DNA from: Salegentibacter sp. Hel_I_6
Lineage (GTDB): Bacteria > Bacteroidota > Bacteroidia > Flavobacteriales > Flavobacteriaceae
Reading direction: 5' to 3'
NCBI RefSeq assembly: GCF_000745315.1
Contig: NZ_JQNQ01000001.1
Span: 3,224,001 to 3,288,000, forward strand
Length of the DNA stretch: 64,000 bases
The notes below the pieces were generated by a model. The model ran no database searches. It was not told the DNA's origin and saw nothing but the letters and a program-made list of their open reading frames with translations. The position numbers were made by a program, and so were the translations under genes. The first letter of the stretch is position 1, and every line of letters starts with the position of its first letter. Positions 45,714 through 55,413 of this stretch are shown one piece after another.

Positions 45714-47567
45714 ATCGAGTAGACGGCTCCGCCGTTAATTGACGGAGTGCGCCTCTCACACCACCATACGTACGGGTCTCGTATACGGCGGTTCGATAAT
45801 GAAACTTATCGATTATAGTATTCGATTAAACCAACATAACCTTTCATTTTTAAGCGTTTTATGGTAATAGTGGTACGCAAGATAGGACTCTGGGCTACAG
45901 CCCAGCCGCCCATTCGGGTGCGACTCCAGGCATAGGCTTGATCTGGATTAATACCCAATCGAATAAGGTTTTTCCGTTTTCGTTCGGGCTTTTTCCAGTG
46001 ATGCCAGATGCAATACCGTAAACGATTCCTTAGCCATTCTTCCAGCTTCTTAAGCTTTCCCTGAATGGATGCCGGTTTAAAGTAATTGATCCAGCCCCTT
46101 AACAATAAGTTGATGCTGTGGATACGTTCTTCAAAGCTTGCAGGAATTGTCTTTTTGGTAATATATTTAAGTTTTGACTTAAATATTTCCCATTTTGACG
46201 CTTCTGCCACAAGCTGGTATTTGGCCTTTTCTCCTTTCTTGTAGGTTGGTACAAAACCAAATCCCAATACCTTAAAGGTTAAAGGTTTACGTATGCCACT
46301 TTTCTCCCTATTGATTGGAAGCCGGAGTTTGTCCCGGAGAAATTTGTAGATACTATTACCTACGCGTTTCGCAGCGGGTTTACTTCGAACGTAAATACTA
46401 AAATCATCGGCATATCTTACATAGCGGTGTCCTCGCTTTTCCAGTTCTTTATCCAGCTCATTGAGCAGAATATTGGAGAGCAAAGGACTTAAGGGAGAAC
46501 CTTGCGGGACTCCTTTCCTGCGTTTATGCAACTTGTCGTTAATTTGTATCGGAGCTCTTAAAAATGACCGCAATAACTTTAAAGTAGCCCGGCATTTTAC
46601 CTTTTTGAATATCAAGTCTAACAGTACATCGTGGGCCACTTCATCAAAGAAGCTCTTTAAATCAATATCGACGATGTTTTGGTAGCCAGAATTGATATTT
46701 TCAAGGCTCTGTGCAACGGCTTGATGGGCATTGCGGTTTGGTCTGAATCCATAACTATAATTTTGAAAGGCTGGCTCAAATACTGGTTGCAAAACCTGAT
46801 GTAATGCTTGCTGAAATACCCTGTCGACAACCGTGGGAATACCGAGTAAACGTTTCTTCCCGTTGCTTTTTGGTATTTCAACTCCCAGTATTGGAGCCAC
46901 CTGATATTCCCCTCGTTCTATCTGCCGGGCGTATTGTTTACCGTGAGCTTTTAGAATAGATTGGAGTCCTGTTATTTGGACGTTATCTATACCTGCTGCT
47001 CCTTTGTTGCGATACACCTGACGGAAGGCTTGGTTTAGGTTCTTTTTACTTGTTAATTCTTTAATCATTAATACTAAAACAAATTTGTTGTCTCGCTTGA
47101 TCGAAGGCTATTATTCTACCGGAAGGCTATCCGTAACATAAAATAACTCCAAGGTTCATTAAAGACCATTATCGTTCAGTCCTTCACCGGCTTATCAGGT
47201 GACCGGCTACTATGACTTCGGCTGACTTCTCCATCAAGCCATCCCGTGGCTATGGAGATCTCCCCAGGTAAGAACATCTTCTTTCCCCTGATTCCTGCCG
47301 GATCTACTACTTCGGTATTCATTTCGAAAGAAATGTTTAGGACATCACAATGATGTGCTTGCTCATCCAACCTTGTAGCCTCATATCCGGTTCCTGTTCG
47401 TCAGCACCAGGGTTTGTAGTCCCGCTTCCTTCAGTCCCAACTTCGCAGTTGGCAACCTTGCGGCTTACTAATGGTTCAAGGCGTCACCCCTGCCCATAAG
47501 GGACTTGCACCCTTTAGATTAATCTTTTACCTTTCGGTAAAAGAAAAGATGCCCATGCTGGGCACAC
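45714..47567 (-). mobile_element. Group IIC (attC-type) intron, copy 2
   Basis: A 1854-bp intron that appears identical to copy 1, inserted at the same attC position (GCTGCCA\|ACAA on the + strand; TTGT\|TGGCAGC on the bottom strand). 5' GTGTGCCC, 3' CTCGAT. It splits the attC of cassette 16. Confidence 0.92.
45806..47068 (-). CDS. Group II intron reverse transcriptase/maturase (intron copy 2)
   Basis: A 420-residue protein identical in amino-acid sequence to the copy at 35578, with an intact YADD active site and class C maturase end. The identity shows recent retrohoming between attC sites of this array or recent copying of the cassette region. Confidence 0.95.
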   Translation of the reverse strand: MIKELTSKKNLNQAFRQVYRNKGAAGIDNVQITGLQSILKAHGKQYARQIERGEYQVAPILGVEIPKSNGKKRLLGIPTVVDRVFQQALHQVLQPVFEPAFQNYSYGFRPNRNAHQAVAQSLENINSGYQNIVDIDLKSFFDEVAHDVLLDLIFKKVKCRATLKLLRSFLRAPIQINDKLHKRRKGVPQGSPLSPLLSNILLNELDKELEKRGHRYVRYADDFSIYVRSKPAAKRVGNSIYKFLRDKLRLPINREKSGIRKPLTFKVLGFGFVPTYKKGEKAKYQLVAEASKWEIFKSKLKYITKKTIPASFEERIHSINLLLRGWINYFKPASIQGKLKKLEEWLRNRLRYCIWHHWKKPERKRKNLIRLGINPDQAYAWSRTRMGGWAVAQSPILRTTITIKRLKMKGYVGLIEYYNR

Positions 47568-47691
47568 ACAAAATATAAAAACAATGCTATAACCTGTCTC
47601 AAATCGAAACTTCGTGCTTGCTAGCTTTGCGGATTGTCCACAGGACAATCCCGCTCGCCAGCTCGCACAGTTTTTATACGAGACGTTGCCA
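47568..47691 (+). repeat. attC of cassette 16 (right part, split by intron)
   Basis: Resumes ACAAAATATAAAAACAATGC, includes GATTGTCCACAGGACAATC, ends TTTTTATACGAGACG\|TTGCCAG. R'' part GCTGCCA is at 45707-45713. Confidence 0.88.
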
Positions 47692-47724
47692 GCAATATAA
47701 CCAAACAGGTAAAGGAAAAAATAA

Positions 47725-48231
47725 ATGGATAAAATTCTAAGACTTTTTATTGGTGTTATTCAAATCGTAGGCGGATTGATATTAGTTTACGCCTTTTTTA
47801 ATAGATTAGCAGAAGTTGGAATGGTTAGTTTTCTCACAGTTACCTTGCCTTTATTAATTCTAATTGGTATATGTATATATGCAGGAACGCATTTGATTCT
47901 TAATAGACCAATAGGCATCGCTCTTTCTATTTTTAATTTTGCATTACAATTATTTCAGTTTAGTTTCTTTGGAATTTATTGGTATTATTTTATCGGACCT
48001 TATGTTAGTTTTGGATACCAAAAACCTGCCACTTCGGATTATAACTTTTGGATAGACTACGAATATTTTACGGGGACATCTATAATCTACCTTCGGGATG
48101 ACTCTGAGTCTCACTTTCTTCTAATAAACCTTGTGGCTTTAATAATGATCCTGGCTTTAATCTACTTGAGAGTTAATTTTAAAGATTCAATAGTGCCTCT
48201 CGAAAAAAATACTGCTGGCAACAATATATAA
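47725..48231 (+). CDS. Four-helix membrane protein (cassette 17)
   Basis: A 168-residue integral membrane protein with helices at about residues 5-25, 33-53, 60-85 and 132-150 and a soluble loop rich in aromatic residues between the last two. Function unknown. Its last residues AGNNI and the TAA stop lie inside the attC. Leader of 39 bp, no promoter seen. Confidence 0.68.
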   Translation: MDKILRLFIGVIQIVGGLILVYAFFNRLAEVGMVSFLTVTLPLLILIGICIYAGTHLILNRPIGIALSIFNFALQLFQFSFFGIYWYYFIGPYVSFGYQKPATSDYNFWIDYEYFTGTSIIYLRDDSESHFLLINLVALIMILALIYLRVNFKDSIVPLEKNTAGNNI

Positions 48232-48344
48232 AAACAATGCTAAATCTTGTCTTGAATCGAAAATCATTGCTCGCTAGCTCAGCGGATTGTCCTGCGGACA
48301 ATCACGCTCGCCCGCTCGCACAGTTTTTATACGGGACGTTGGCA
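48213..48344 (+). repeat. attC of cassette 17
   Basis: R'' TGCTGGCAAC complements TTGCCAGCA. Main type; ends TTTTTATACGGGACG\|TTGGC. Provides the stop codon of the cassette gene. Confidence 0.9.
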
Positions 48345-48385
48345 ACAAACCAAATATAATTTGTAGATAAAATAAAAAACAGTAA

Positions 48386-48793
48386 ATGGAGAAAAAAATA
48401 CAATTAATTGAAAATCTTAATAAATACGATGAAGTTTTTACTGAGAAGGAAAACATCGTTACAATAAAAACTCCTGAACCTCTTATTTTTCACGTTGATT
48501 TTTCTAAAAGTAAAATTCAAATTTATTCAGAACTTAAAGGTTTTAATTTATTGACAGGTATAATTGGAATGAAATTCGAAAAAGTTTTAGGCTATATTTC
48601 AATCATGCTCATTTTATTTATGATAATTTTTCTTTTCCCATTACTAAAACAGGATGGAGATGTAGGTAATACTCAAGTCATCATTTCCATAATTCCAATA
48701 ATAACAGTTATTTGTTGGACATGCCTGTATTATTTAAACTATAGATTTAAGTATGAAAATTATAAAAACCGGATTATAGAATGGACGAAATAG
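48386..48793 (+). CDS. Two-helix membrane protein (cassette 18)
   Basis: A 135-residue protein. A soluble N-terminal part with short beta strands (IVTIKTPEPLIFHVDFSKSK) is followed by two helices (about residues 73-90 and 101-120) and a basic tail. It resembles small PH-like/YcxB-type membrane proteins in layout; function unknown. Its attC carries a group II intron. Confidence 0.62.
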   Translation: MEKKIQLIENLNKYDEVFTEKENIVTIKTPEPLIFHVDFSKSKIQIYSELKGFNLLTGIIGMKFEKVLGYISIMLILFMIIFLFPLLKQDGDVGNTQVIISIIPIITVICWTCLYYLNYRFKYENYKNRIIEWTK

Positions 48794-48805
48794 GGTCAGT
48801 TGCCA

Positions 48806-50659
48806 ATCGAGTAGACGGCTCCGCCGTTAATTGACGGAGTGCGCCTCTCACACCACCATACGTACGGGTCTCGTATACGGCGGTTCGATAATGAAACTTA
48901 TCGATTATAGTATTCGATTAAACCAACATAACCTTTCATTTTTAAGCGTTTTATGGTAATAGTGGTACGCAAGATAGGACTCTGGGCTACAGCCCAGCCG
49001 CCCATTCGGGTGCGACTCCAGGCATAGGCTTGATCTGGATTAATACCCAATCGAATAAGGTTTTTCCGTTTTCGTTCGGGCTTTTTCCAGTGATGCCAGA
49101 TGCAATACCGTAAACGATTCCTTAGCCATTCTTCCAGCTTCTTAAGCTTTCCCTGAATGGATGCCGGTTTAAAGTAATTGATCCAGCCCCTTAACAATAA
49201 GTTGATGCTGTGGATACGTTCTTCAAAGCTTGCAGGAATTGTCTTTTTGGTAATATATTTAAGTTTTGACTTAAATATTTCCCATTTTGACGCTTCTGCC
49301 ACAAGCTGGTATTTGGCCTTTTCTCCTTTCTTGTAGGTTGGTACAAAACCAAATCCCAATACCTTAAAGGTTAAAGGTTTACGTATGCCACTTTTCTCCC
49401 TATTGATTGGAAGCCGGAGTTTGTCCCGGAGAAATTTGTAGATACTATTACCTACGCGTTTCGCAGCGGGTTTACTTCGAACGTAAATACTAAAATCATC
49501 GGCATATCTTACATAGCGGTGTCCTCGCTTTTCCAGTTCTTTATCCAGCTCATTGAGCAGAATATTGGAGAGCAAAGGACTTAAGGGAGAACCTTGCGGG
49601 ACTCCTTTCCTGCGTTTATGCAACTTGCCGTTAATTTGTATCGGAGCTCTTAAAAATGACCGCAATAACTTTAAAGTAGCCCGGCATTTTACCTTTTTGA
49701 ATATCAAGTCTAACAGTACATCGTGGGCCACTTCATCAAAGAAGCTCTTTAAATCAATATCGACGATGTTTTGGTAGCCAGAATTGATATTTTCAAGGCT
49801 CTGTGCAACGGCTTGATGGGCATTGCGGTTTGGTCTGAATCCATAACTATAATTTTGAAAGGCTGGCTCAAATACTGGTTGCAAAACCTGATGTAATGCT
49901 TGCTGAAATACCCTGTCGACAACCGTGGGAATACCGAGTAAACGTTTCTTCCCGTTGCTTTTTGGTATTTCAACTCCCAGTATTGGAGCCACCTGATATT
50001 CCCCTCGTTCTATCTGCCGGGCGTATTGTTTACCGTGAGCTTTTAGAATAGATTGGAGTCCTGTTATTTGGACGTTATCTATACCTGCTGCTCCTTTGTT
50101 GCGATACACCTGACGGAAGGCTTGGTTTAGGTTCTTTTTACTTGTTAATTCTTTAATCATTAATACTAAAACAAATTTGTTGTCTCGCTTGATCGAAGGC
50201 TATTATTCTACCGGAAGGCTATCCGTAACATAAAATAACTCCAAGGTTCATTAAAGACCATTATCGTTCAGTCCTTCACCGGCTTATCAGGTGACCGGCT
50301 ACTATGACTTCGGCTGACTTCTCCATCAAGCCATCCCGTGGCTATGGAGATCTCCCCAGGTAAGAACATCTTCTTTCCCCTGATTCCTGCCGGATCTACT
50401 ACTTCGGTATTCATTTCGAAAGAAATGTTTAGGACATCACAATGATGTGCTTGCTCATCCAACCTTGTAGCCTCATATCCGGTTCCTGTTCGTCAGCACC
50501 AGGGTTTGTAGTCCCGCTTCCTTCAGTCCCAACTTCGCAGTTGGCAACCTTGCGGCTTACTAATGGTTCAAGGCGTCACCCCTGCCCATAAGGGACTTGC
50601 ACCCTTTAGATTAATCTTTTACCTTTCGGTAAAAGAAAAGATGCCCATGCTGGGCACAC
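48806..50659 (-). mobile_element. Group IIC (attC-type) intron, copy 3
   Basis: A 1854-bp intron, nearly identical to copies 1 and 2, inserted at TTGCCA\|ACAA. The target is an attC of a different sequence family (ACAATGTATATACAAAATAGG), so the intron recognises the R''-side motif and the hairpin rather than the whole attC sequence. Confidence 0.92.
48898..50160 (-). CDS. Group II intron reverse transcriptase/maturase (intron copy 3)
   Basis: A 420-residue protein identical to copies 1 and 2 except Asp to Gly in QINGKLHKRR (residue 178), the form also found in copy 4. Active-site YADD intact. Confidence 0.95.
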   Translation of the reverse strand: MIKELTSKKNLNQAFRQVYRNKGAAGIDNVQITGLQSILKAHGKQYARQIERGEYQVAPILGVEIPKSNGKKRLLGIPTVVDRVFQQALHQVLQPVFEPAFQNYSYGFRPNRNAHQAVAQSLENINSGYQNIVDIDLKSFFDEVAHDVLLDLIFKKVKCRATLKLLRSFLRAPIQINGKLHKRRKGVPQGSPLSPLLSNILLNELDKELEKRGHRYVRYADDFSIYVRSKPAAKRVGNSIYKFLRDKLRLPINREKSGIRKPLTFKVLGFGFVPTYKKGEKAKYQLVAEASKWEIFKSKLKYITKKTIPASFEERIHSINLLLRGWINYFKPASIQGKLKKLEEWLRNRLRYCIWHHWKKPERKRKNLIRLGINPDQAYAWSRTRMGGWAVAQSPILRTTITIKRLKMKGYVGLIEYYNR

Positions 50660-50784
50660 ACAATGTATATACAAAATAGGCGAAATAGCAGTAAATTCAA
50701 CGGTTGTAGCTCGCTTCAACTTCATCTCGGTTTGATAAGTTTGAAGCCCGCAATCGCCTACTTTGCATATACTAAACGTTGTAT
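50660..50784 (+). repeat. attC of cassette 18, distinct family (right part)
   Basis: Not the main attC type. Arms GTATATACAAAATAGGCGA and TCGCCTACTTTGCATATAC pair, with inner GGGCTTCAAACTT-like pairing around 50705-50755. It ends ACTAAACG\|TTGTATAC. R'' GTTGCCA is at 48799-48805, separated by the intron. Confidence 0.8.
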
Positions 50785-51238
50785 ACTATTGCTGGCAGCG
50801 AATGGTCTTCTTTTGAGGATCCTGGGCTGATTTTAGGAGGTATAGCTAAAGGAAAGAGAAGGACATACTTTTTGGTAGTGTCCCCAAGTATTTAGCGATG
50901 AGATCGTGGAGAGTTTTTTAACTATCCAAACGTTATCACGTTACTAATACTTGAGGTTAAGGTAGTTGAAGTTTTGGAAATAGTCTATGGGGCAACTCCC
51001 TTAATTTTTTACTTTAGCTATACGGACAATTTGAAAAGCCCTCCCCTTATTTCACGGATGTTTAGATCTACTTCTAAACACAATGTAAACGGGGCACGGA
51101 CCTTAAAAGAAGTATTTTTATTTTTGCGCTTCAATCAACAGTCTCTGTTAACCTGATCCTGGCAGATAAGATAAACAGCATACAACACCATCTAACTGCA
51201 ATAGCCGCAAAAATGCGACTACGGCAGTTAGATCAACG
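50779..51238 (+). repeat. 460-bp cassette, dispersed copy 8 (cassette 19)
   Basis: Full-length copy, apparently identical to copy 1, between cassettes 18 and 20, with exact G\|TT boundaries. Confidence 0.85.
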
Positions 51239-51264
51239 TTGGGCACTATTTGAAAAAAACAAGA

Positions 51265-51870
51265 ATGATTGAGCTTCAAACACCGACAAACGACCTAGTT
51301 GACAAGTACATTGACCAATTCAACAATGACGAGAGATACTATCCTGCTGACCAAGCCATAATCAATCTCTTTGACGCATTTCCCGACAACAAAAAATTAG
51401 AGGACATCCTCCTGAAATTGAGCGTTATCAATGACCTGTACAGTACGAACATTCTTGGGACTTTCAAAATGGCAAAGCACATTCAACAATGCGACATTGA
51501 CAAAGGACTAAAAACGGGCGACCCTGACATTGTTCATCAAATTGCCACAGGACACGACATCAGGACAAAAAAGAACAATAAGGAAATTAACTTCTATTCC
51601 TTTGCAACAAAATATTGCAATTGGCACAACAGAGACAATTACGCCATTTATGACAGTTTCGTTGACAAGGTTTTAATGGCTTACAAACGGAAAGACAAGT
51701 TTTCAACCTTTAGACAATCTGACCTAAAGGACTTTAGTAAATTCAAGAAAATCATTGAGGACTTTGCCGACCATTACAACCTGACAAGGCATAATTTAAA
51801 AGAGATTGACAAGTTTTTATGGATTTACGGCAAGGAGAAGTTTCCTGCAAGCTATGACAAAAAAGAATAA
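51265..51870 (+). CDS. Hypothetical cytosolic protein (cassette 20)
   Basis: A 201-residue soluble protein, family unknown. Notable features are INFYSFATKYCNWHNRDNYA (a conserved-looking aromatic/Cys/His stretch, about residues 110-129) and a helical N-terminus. Codon use is richer in GAC/ACC/AAC than its neighbours, and its attC belongs to a different family, so the cassette probably came from another genome. The ATG at 51265 is preferred over the upstream TTG at 51250. Confidence 0.68.
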   Translation: MIELQTPTNDLVDKYIDQFNNDERYYPADQAIINLFDAFPDNKKLEDILLKLSVINDLYSTNILGTFKMAKHIQQCDIDKGLKTGDPDIVHQIATGHDIRTKKNNKEINFYSFATKYCNWHNRDNYAIYDSFVDKVLMAYKRKDKFSTFRQSDLKDFSKFKKIIEDFADHYNLTRHNLKEIDKFLWIYGKEKFPASYDKKE

Positions 51871-51875
51871 AAAAC

Positions 51876-52010
51876 AGTGCCCAACAAAGGCTAAGAAAAC
51901 ATGCGGGCTGACAGGGGAAAATGAAGTTTAGTACATTAAATAAAAATTGGTTTTCAGTTGACAGATACGTGTTCCAAAACCCGCACGTTTCTTAGCCACG
52001 GCCGTTACCC
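51876..52010 (+). repeat. attC of cassette 20, distinct family
   Basis: R'' AGTGCCCAAC complements TTGGGCACT. Arms GGCTAAGAAAACATGCGGG and CCCGCACGTTTCTTAGCC pair; ends ACGGCCG\|TTACCC. Unlike the main type. Confidence 0.85.
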
Positions 52011-52052
52011 ACAATTGCTCCGAAATAGAATTAAAAATTTAAATTGAAAAAT

Positions 52053-52229
52053 ATGTCTACAAAAGTGAAAATTATTGGATTGGTCTCATTCTGTTTATGG
52101 GTAATTGGTAGTTATTTAATTTATAATGAAACTAATGGTAAAGCTGTAAGTATAGCGGTTGCTGTAATAATAATTGCTGGATTATATTCTCAAATAAAAA
52201 GAGATCAAAAAGAAAGCTCAAAATTTTAA
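52053..52229 (+). CDS. Two-helix small membrane protein (cassette 21)
   Basis: A 58-residue protein, MSTKVKIIGLVSFCLWVIGS..., with two helices (about residues 7-23 and 33-50) and a charged tail. Function unknown. It is followed by a 175-bp non-coding tail that resembles the tails of cassettes 22, 29 and 35. ATG at 52053 preferred over a TTG at 52044. Confidence 0.6.
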   Translation: MSTKVKIIGLVSFCLWVIGSYLIYNETNGKAVSIAVAVIIIAGLYSQIKRDQKESSKF

Positions 52230-52406
52230 AAATCGCTTTTGTTTTATTAGAACAAATTGAAATGTGGCTGATCGGACTGATAAGCAGCACTAATTTATTG
52301 GACTTGATTATTCAATCCGCCAAGAAGGCTTAAATCAGCGGACTTTTACTCTCCCGCTAATGAAATGCGGCTTTAGTGAACGTGCTTACTCTAATGTGTC
52401 GCAAAA

Positions 52407-52538
52407 GTGGGTAACAACGTATAAAAACAATGCTTAAATTAGTCTCGAATCGAAAGTCCGTGCTCGCTTGCAACGCCTGATTGTCCTGCGGACAATCAAG
52501 CTCGCCAGCTCACACTGTTTTTATACGGGACGTTGCCT
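52407..52538 (+). repeat. attC of cassette 21
   Basis: R'' GTGGGTAAC complements TTACCCAC. Main type; ends ACTGTTTTTATACGGGACG\|TTGCC. Confidence 0.9.
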
Positions 52539-52561
52539 ACAATTGCAGAAAAACAAAACGG

Positions 52562-52750
52562 ATGAAAAAAGAAAATTTACCATTAATAATTATAATCGTT
52601 AGTATTATCTTGATAGGTCTAAATTTTATTTTCACATCTGATGAAATGGATGTAGGATTTTGGTTGCGAGTTACATCAAGTATATTTTTAATTGTAGCAA
52701 TGGTTATAACAATTCGTGAAAGGAAAAAAAATAAAAATAAATCTGATTGA
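52562..52750 (+). CDS. Two-helix small membrane protein (cassette 22)
   Basis: A 62-residue protein, MKKENLPLIIIIVSIILIGL..., two helices (about 6-24 and 33-51) and a lysine-rich tail. Function unknown. A longer in-frame reading upstream would start inside the previous attC, so the ATG at 52562 is chosen. A non-coding tail of about 205 bp follows. Confidence 0.6.
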   Translation: MKKENLPLIIIIVSIILIGLNFIFTSDEMDVGFWLRVTSSIFLIVAMVITIRERKKNKNKSD

Positions 52751-52955
52751 AAAAGGCAGATTTGAATAGCAGTACGGTTCTAAACCTTATAAAGGATTTT
52801 GGGAAAAAACAAATCGGACTAAAAAGCAGAACGGATAAAAAAGCGGATTTTCTCACTCATATTTAATAAAATATAGAAAATATCCAGCGGACTTTTTTCT
52901 GAGCCGATATTGTAAAAAATAATTAAAAACCTGCTTACTCAAACGTGCTGCAAAA

Positions 52956-53086
52956 GTAGGCAACAATGTATAAAAACAATGCTTATTTTGGTCTTGAATC
53001 GAAACTTTGTGCTCGCTTGCTCAGCGGATTGTCCTGCGGACAATCAAGCTCGCCAGCTCGCACAGTTTTTATACGGGACGTTGTAG
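52956..53086 (+). repeat. attC of cassette 22
   Basis: R'' GTAGGCAAC complements TTGCCTAC. Main type; ends TTTTTATACGGGACG\|TTGTAGG. Confidence 0.9.
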
Positions 53087-53111
53087 GGCATTTAAAACGA
53101 CACGAAACTAA

Positions 53112-54050
53112 ATGGCAAAAATCGACAGAAACAATATCGAAGACGCAAGAATGGTTTTTGAAAAACTACTTCCTGACGAATCGACAAGAATGAAACTGAT
53201 TGAGTTTTTAAGTGATGCCATTAGCTATGCCGACATACTTAACAGCCAGAAATGGAATTTAAACCTTGACAAAAACGGTAATTTTATTAGGTTTAACACA
53301 GGACACGAGTATTGCATACAGATTTATAAGAATGAACTTTTAATACTCTGCGACAGAACAACACTCAAACCGATAATTGCCAATTACGAAATCCCAGTTA
53401 AGTATCGTGGACACATTGGACGAGAAAGAGTCCATTCAGATGATATTGACAAAGTTCCAGACTGCCTTGCTAAAACTAAAAATAGTATTGGTTGTCTTTT
53501 ACCTCTCGACCAAGCAGAAAAATATTTGGACTTTTTTAAATCAAGTAATAAGGACTTTATTAGAGAAGCTATCAAAACTTACCAAATGCCCCAAATGAGA
53601 GCCGCTCATTCAAGGGGAGCGGTTGAATATTTAGCCGAAATCTATTCAGACAATGTAAGTCAACCAATTTATGAACTTACAGACTTGCCAACTTTGAATG
53701 AGTTTATCGAAGACGAAAAATCTGAAATAGAAAAGGCAAGGAAACTCAATCATAAACAGAGACAAACACGACTTAAAAAATCAGACCCAAAACCAAAGAA
53801 AACGATTGTTAGTCAGACAGTTTTTATTAGAAATCCATATGTTGTTGCGGAAGTATTGGAACGAGCGAATGGAAATTGTGAACGTTGTAATGAGAAAGCA
53901 CCTTTTTTAAAGGACACAGACGAAAGTCCATATTTAGAAGTACACCATAAAATACCATTAGCTGAAGGTGGAGACGACACCGTTGAGAATGCGATTGGAC
54001 TTTGCCCGAATTGCCACAGACACGCACATTATGGAACTAAAACGTATTGA
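53112..54050 (+). CDS. HNH endonuclease domain protein (cassette 23)
   Basis: A 312-residue protein with an uncharacterised N-terminal domain (about 1-230) and a C-terminal HNH nuclease: NCERCNEKAPFLK (first Cys pair), YLEVHHKIPLAEGGDDTVEN (HH plus catalytic environment) and GLCPNCHRHAH (second Cys pair, final His). This order is that of McrA-type HNH nucleases, which cut DNA. The N-terminal part could recognise modified or foreign DNA, so a phage-defence role is plausible but inferred. Its attC is of a distinct family, indicating a different source. Confidence 0.88.
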   Translation: MAKIDRNNIEDARMVFEKLLPDESTRMKLIEFLSDAISYADILNSQKWNLNLDKNGNFIRFNTGHEYCIQIYKNELLILCDRTTLKPIIANYEIPVKYRGHIGRERVHSDDIDKVPDCLAKTKNSIGCLLPLDQAEKYLDFFKSSNKDFIREAIKTYQMPQMRAAHSRGAVEYLAEIYSDNVSQPIYELTDLPTLNEFIEDEKSEIEKARKLNHKQRQTRLKKSDPKPKKTIVSQTVFIRNPYVVAEVLERANGNCERCNEKAPFLKDTDESPYLEVHHKIPLAEGGDDTVENAIGLCPNCHRHAHYGTKTY

Positions 54051-54066
54051 ATGAAAGAAGAAAAAC

Positions 54067-54199
54067 GCCCTACAACATTGTATAAGCGTAATGCGGGTGA
54101 AAGTGCTAAATTAAACAAAATGAATATTAAACAACATATGGTTAAACCGAAAGTGAAGTGCTTCTAATCCCGCACTACGCTTATACTTTACCGTTACCT
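54067..54199 (+). repeat. attC of cassette 23, distinct family
   Basis: R'' GCCCTACAAC complements TTGTAGGGC. Arms TATAAGCGTAATGCGGG and CCCGCACTACGCTTATA pair; ends TTTACCG\|TTACCTG. Confidence 0.85.
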
Positions 54200-54280
54200 G
54201 TAATCTACAATCCTAGAAGAGTAAAATGCGAACAGAAGCTAATACATTATTTTTTAAAAACTTAAATAACGTTAATCAAA

Positions 54281-55252
54281 ATGAATAGAATTATAATTTT
54301 ATTTGCAATCATAATGAATTTTCAAAATGTTCATTCTCAAAATAATGAGCTTTCAAAAGATGATAAGAAATCTATCAAAAAAATGATAAGGGAATTTGAG
54401 AAAAAGTCTATCTACAAAGATTCAATAGACTGGGAATCATTTGAAAAACAGGTTTGGAAAAGTGCTGAATTTTCAAAGGATTCTGCAGTCATCACGGCAT
54501 TAACTTTAAATGGTGAAAAACATTCAATGTATTATGATCAATCCTTAAAAAAATACTTATCCCCAGTTGGAAAGGATACTTATAACTATGAAGAAGTCCA
54601 GCCATTCGAAGCTGATGAAAATTTAGGGTATATAAATCTTGAATCTTTTATAAATTCCAGAACTAGTCTGGATGAAACTTTAAAAAAAGGCGCAGAATAT
54701 ATTAATGAGAATCTCCAAAATATAAAAAAAGAGGATTCTAAAAATTTAAAAGGTTGGGTAATTGATTTACGAAAAAATAATGGGGGAAATATGTGGCCAA
54801 TGCTTATTTCACTTACACCTTTTTTGGAAAATAAAATTCTTGGACATTTCTTAATTGAGAATAAATGGCAGGTATGGAAGAAAGAAGAAAATCAAATATT
54901 TGACGGCTCCTCGAATAAAACAAAAAAGTTTATTGAGGAACCAATTGAGTATAAACTTAAGAATAAAAATTTAAAGGTTGCTGTTTTAATAAATAACAAT
55001 ACCGCTAGTTCAGGAGAAGCAACAGCTATTGCATTAATGAGCAATCCAAACATTAAATTTTTTGGTGACGAAACCGCAGGTTATACAACGTCCAATAATA
55101 CTATTCATCTTAAAAACAACGACATATTAATAATGACTTCGGGAGTAATGGCAGATCATACAAAGAAAGAATACTGGAATGGTATTACTCCTGAGTTTGA
55201 AATTTCGCCTAAAGGTGATTTAAAAGGGAGAATTTTAGAATGGTTCAACTAG
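54281..55252 (+). CDS. S41 family serine peptidase, secreted (cassette 24)
   Basis: A 323-residue secreted peptidase. Signal peptide about residues 1-19 (NFQNVHSQ). The catalytic domain has GYINLESFI, WVIDLRKNNGGNMWPM (substrate turn), and the nucleophile in NNNTASSGEATAIAL (Ser244), then FFGDETAGYTTSNN. No PDZ domain is evident. It is distantly related to the S41 protein of cassette 13. A leader of about 87 bp precedes it without a clear promoter. Confidence 0.87.
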   Translation: MNRIIILFAIIMNFQNVHSQNNELSKDDKKSIKKMIREFEKKSIYKDSIDWESFEKQVWKSAEFSKDSAVITALTLNGEKHSMYYDQSLKKYLSPVGKDTYNYEEVQPFEADENLGYINLESFINSRTSLDETLKKGAEYINENLQNIKKEDSKNLKGWVIDLRKNNGGNMWPMLISLTPFLENKILGHFLIENKWQVWKKEENQIFDGSSNKTKKFIEEPIEYKLKNKNLKVAVLINNNTASSGEATAIALMSNPNIKFFGDETAGYTTSNNTIHLKNNDILIMTSGVMADHTKKEYWNGITPEFEISPKGDLKGRILEWFN

Positions 55253-55259
55253 AAAAGAC

Positions 55260-55391
55260 TACAGGTAACATTATATAAAAACAATGCTCTAATTCATTCC
55301 CATTTCAAAACTCCCTGTACGCTTGCTAGTGGAATTTCCTGTGGACAATCACGCTCTCCAGCTCGCACAGTTTTTATACGGGACGTTGTGC
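55260..55391 (+). repeat. attC of cassette 24
   Basis: R'' TACAGGTAAC complements TTACCTGTA. Main type, diverged in the middle; ends TTTTTATACGGGACG\|TTGTGC. Confidence 0.88.
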
Positions 55392-55413
55392 AAAATTTAA
55401 ATTAATAAGAACT

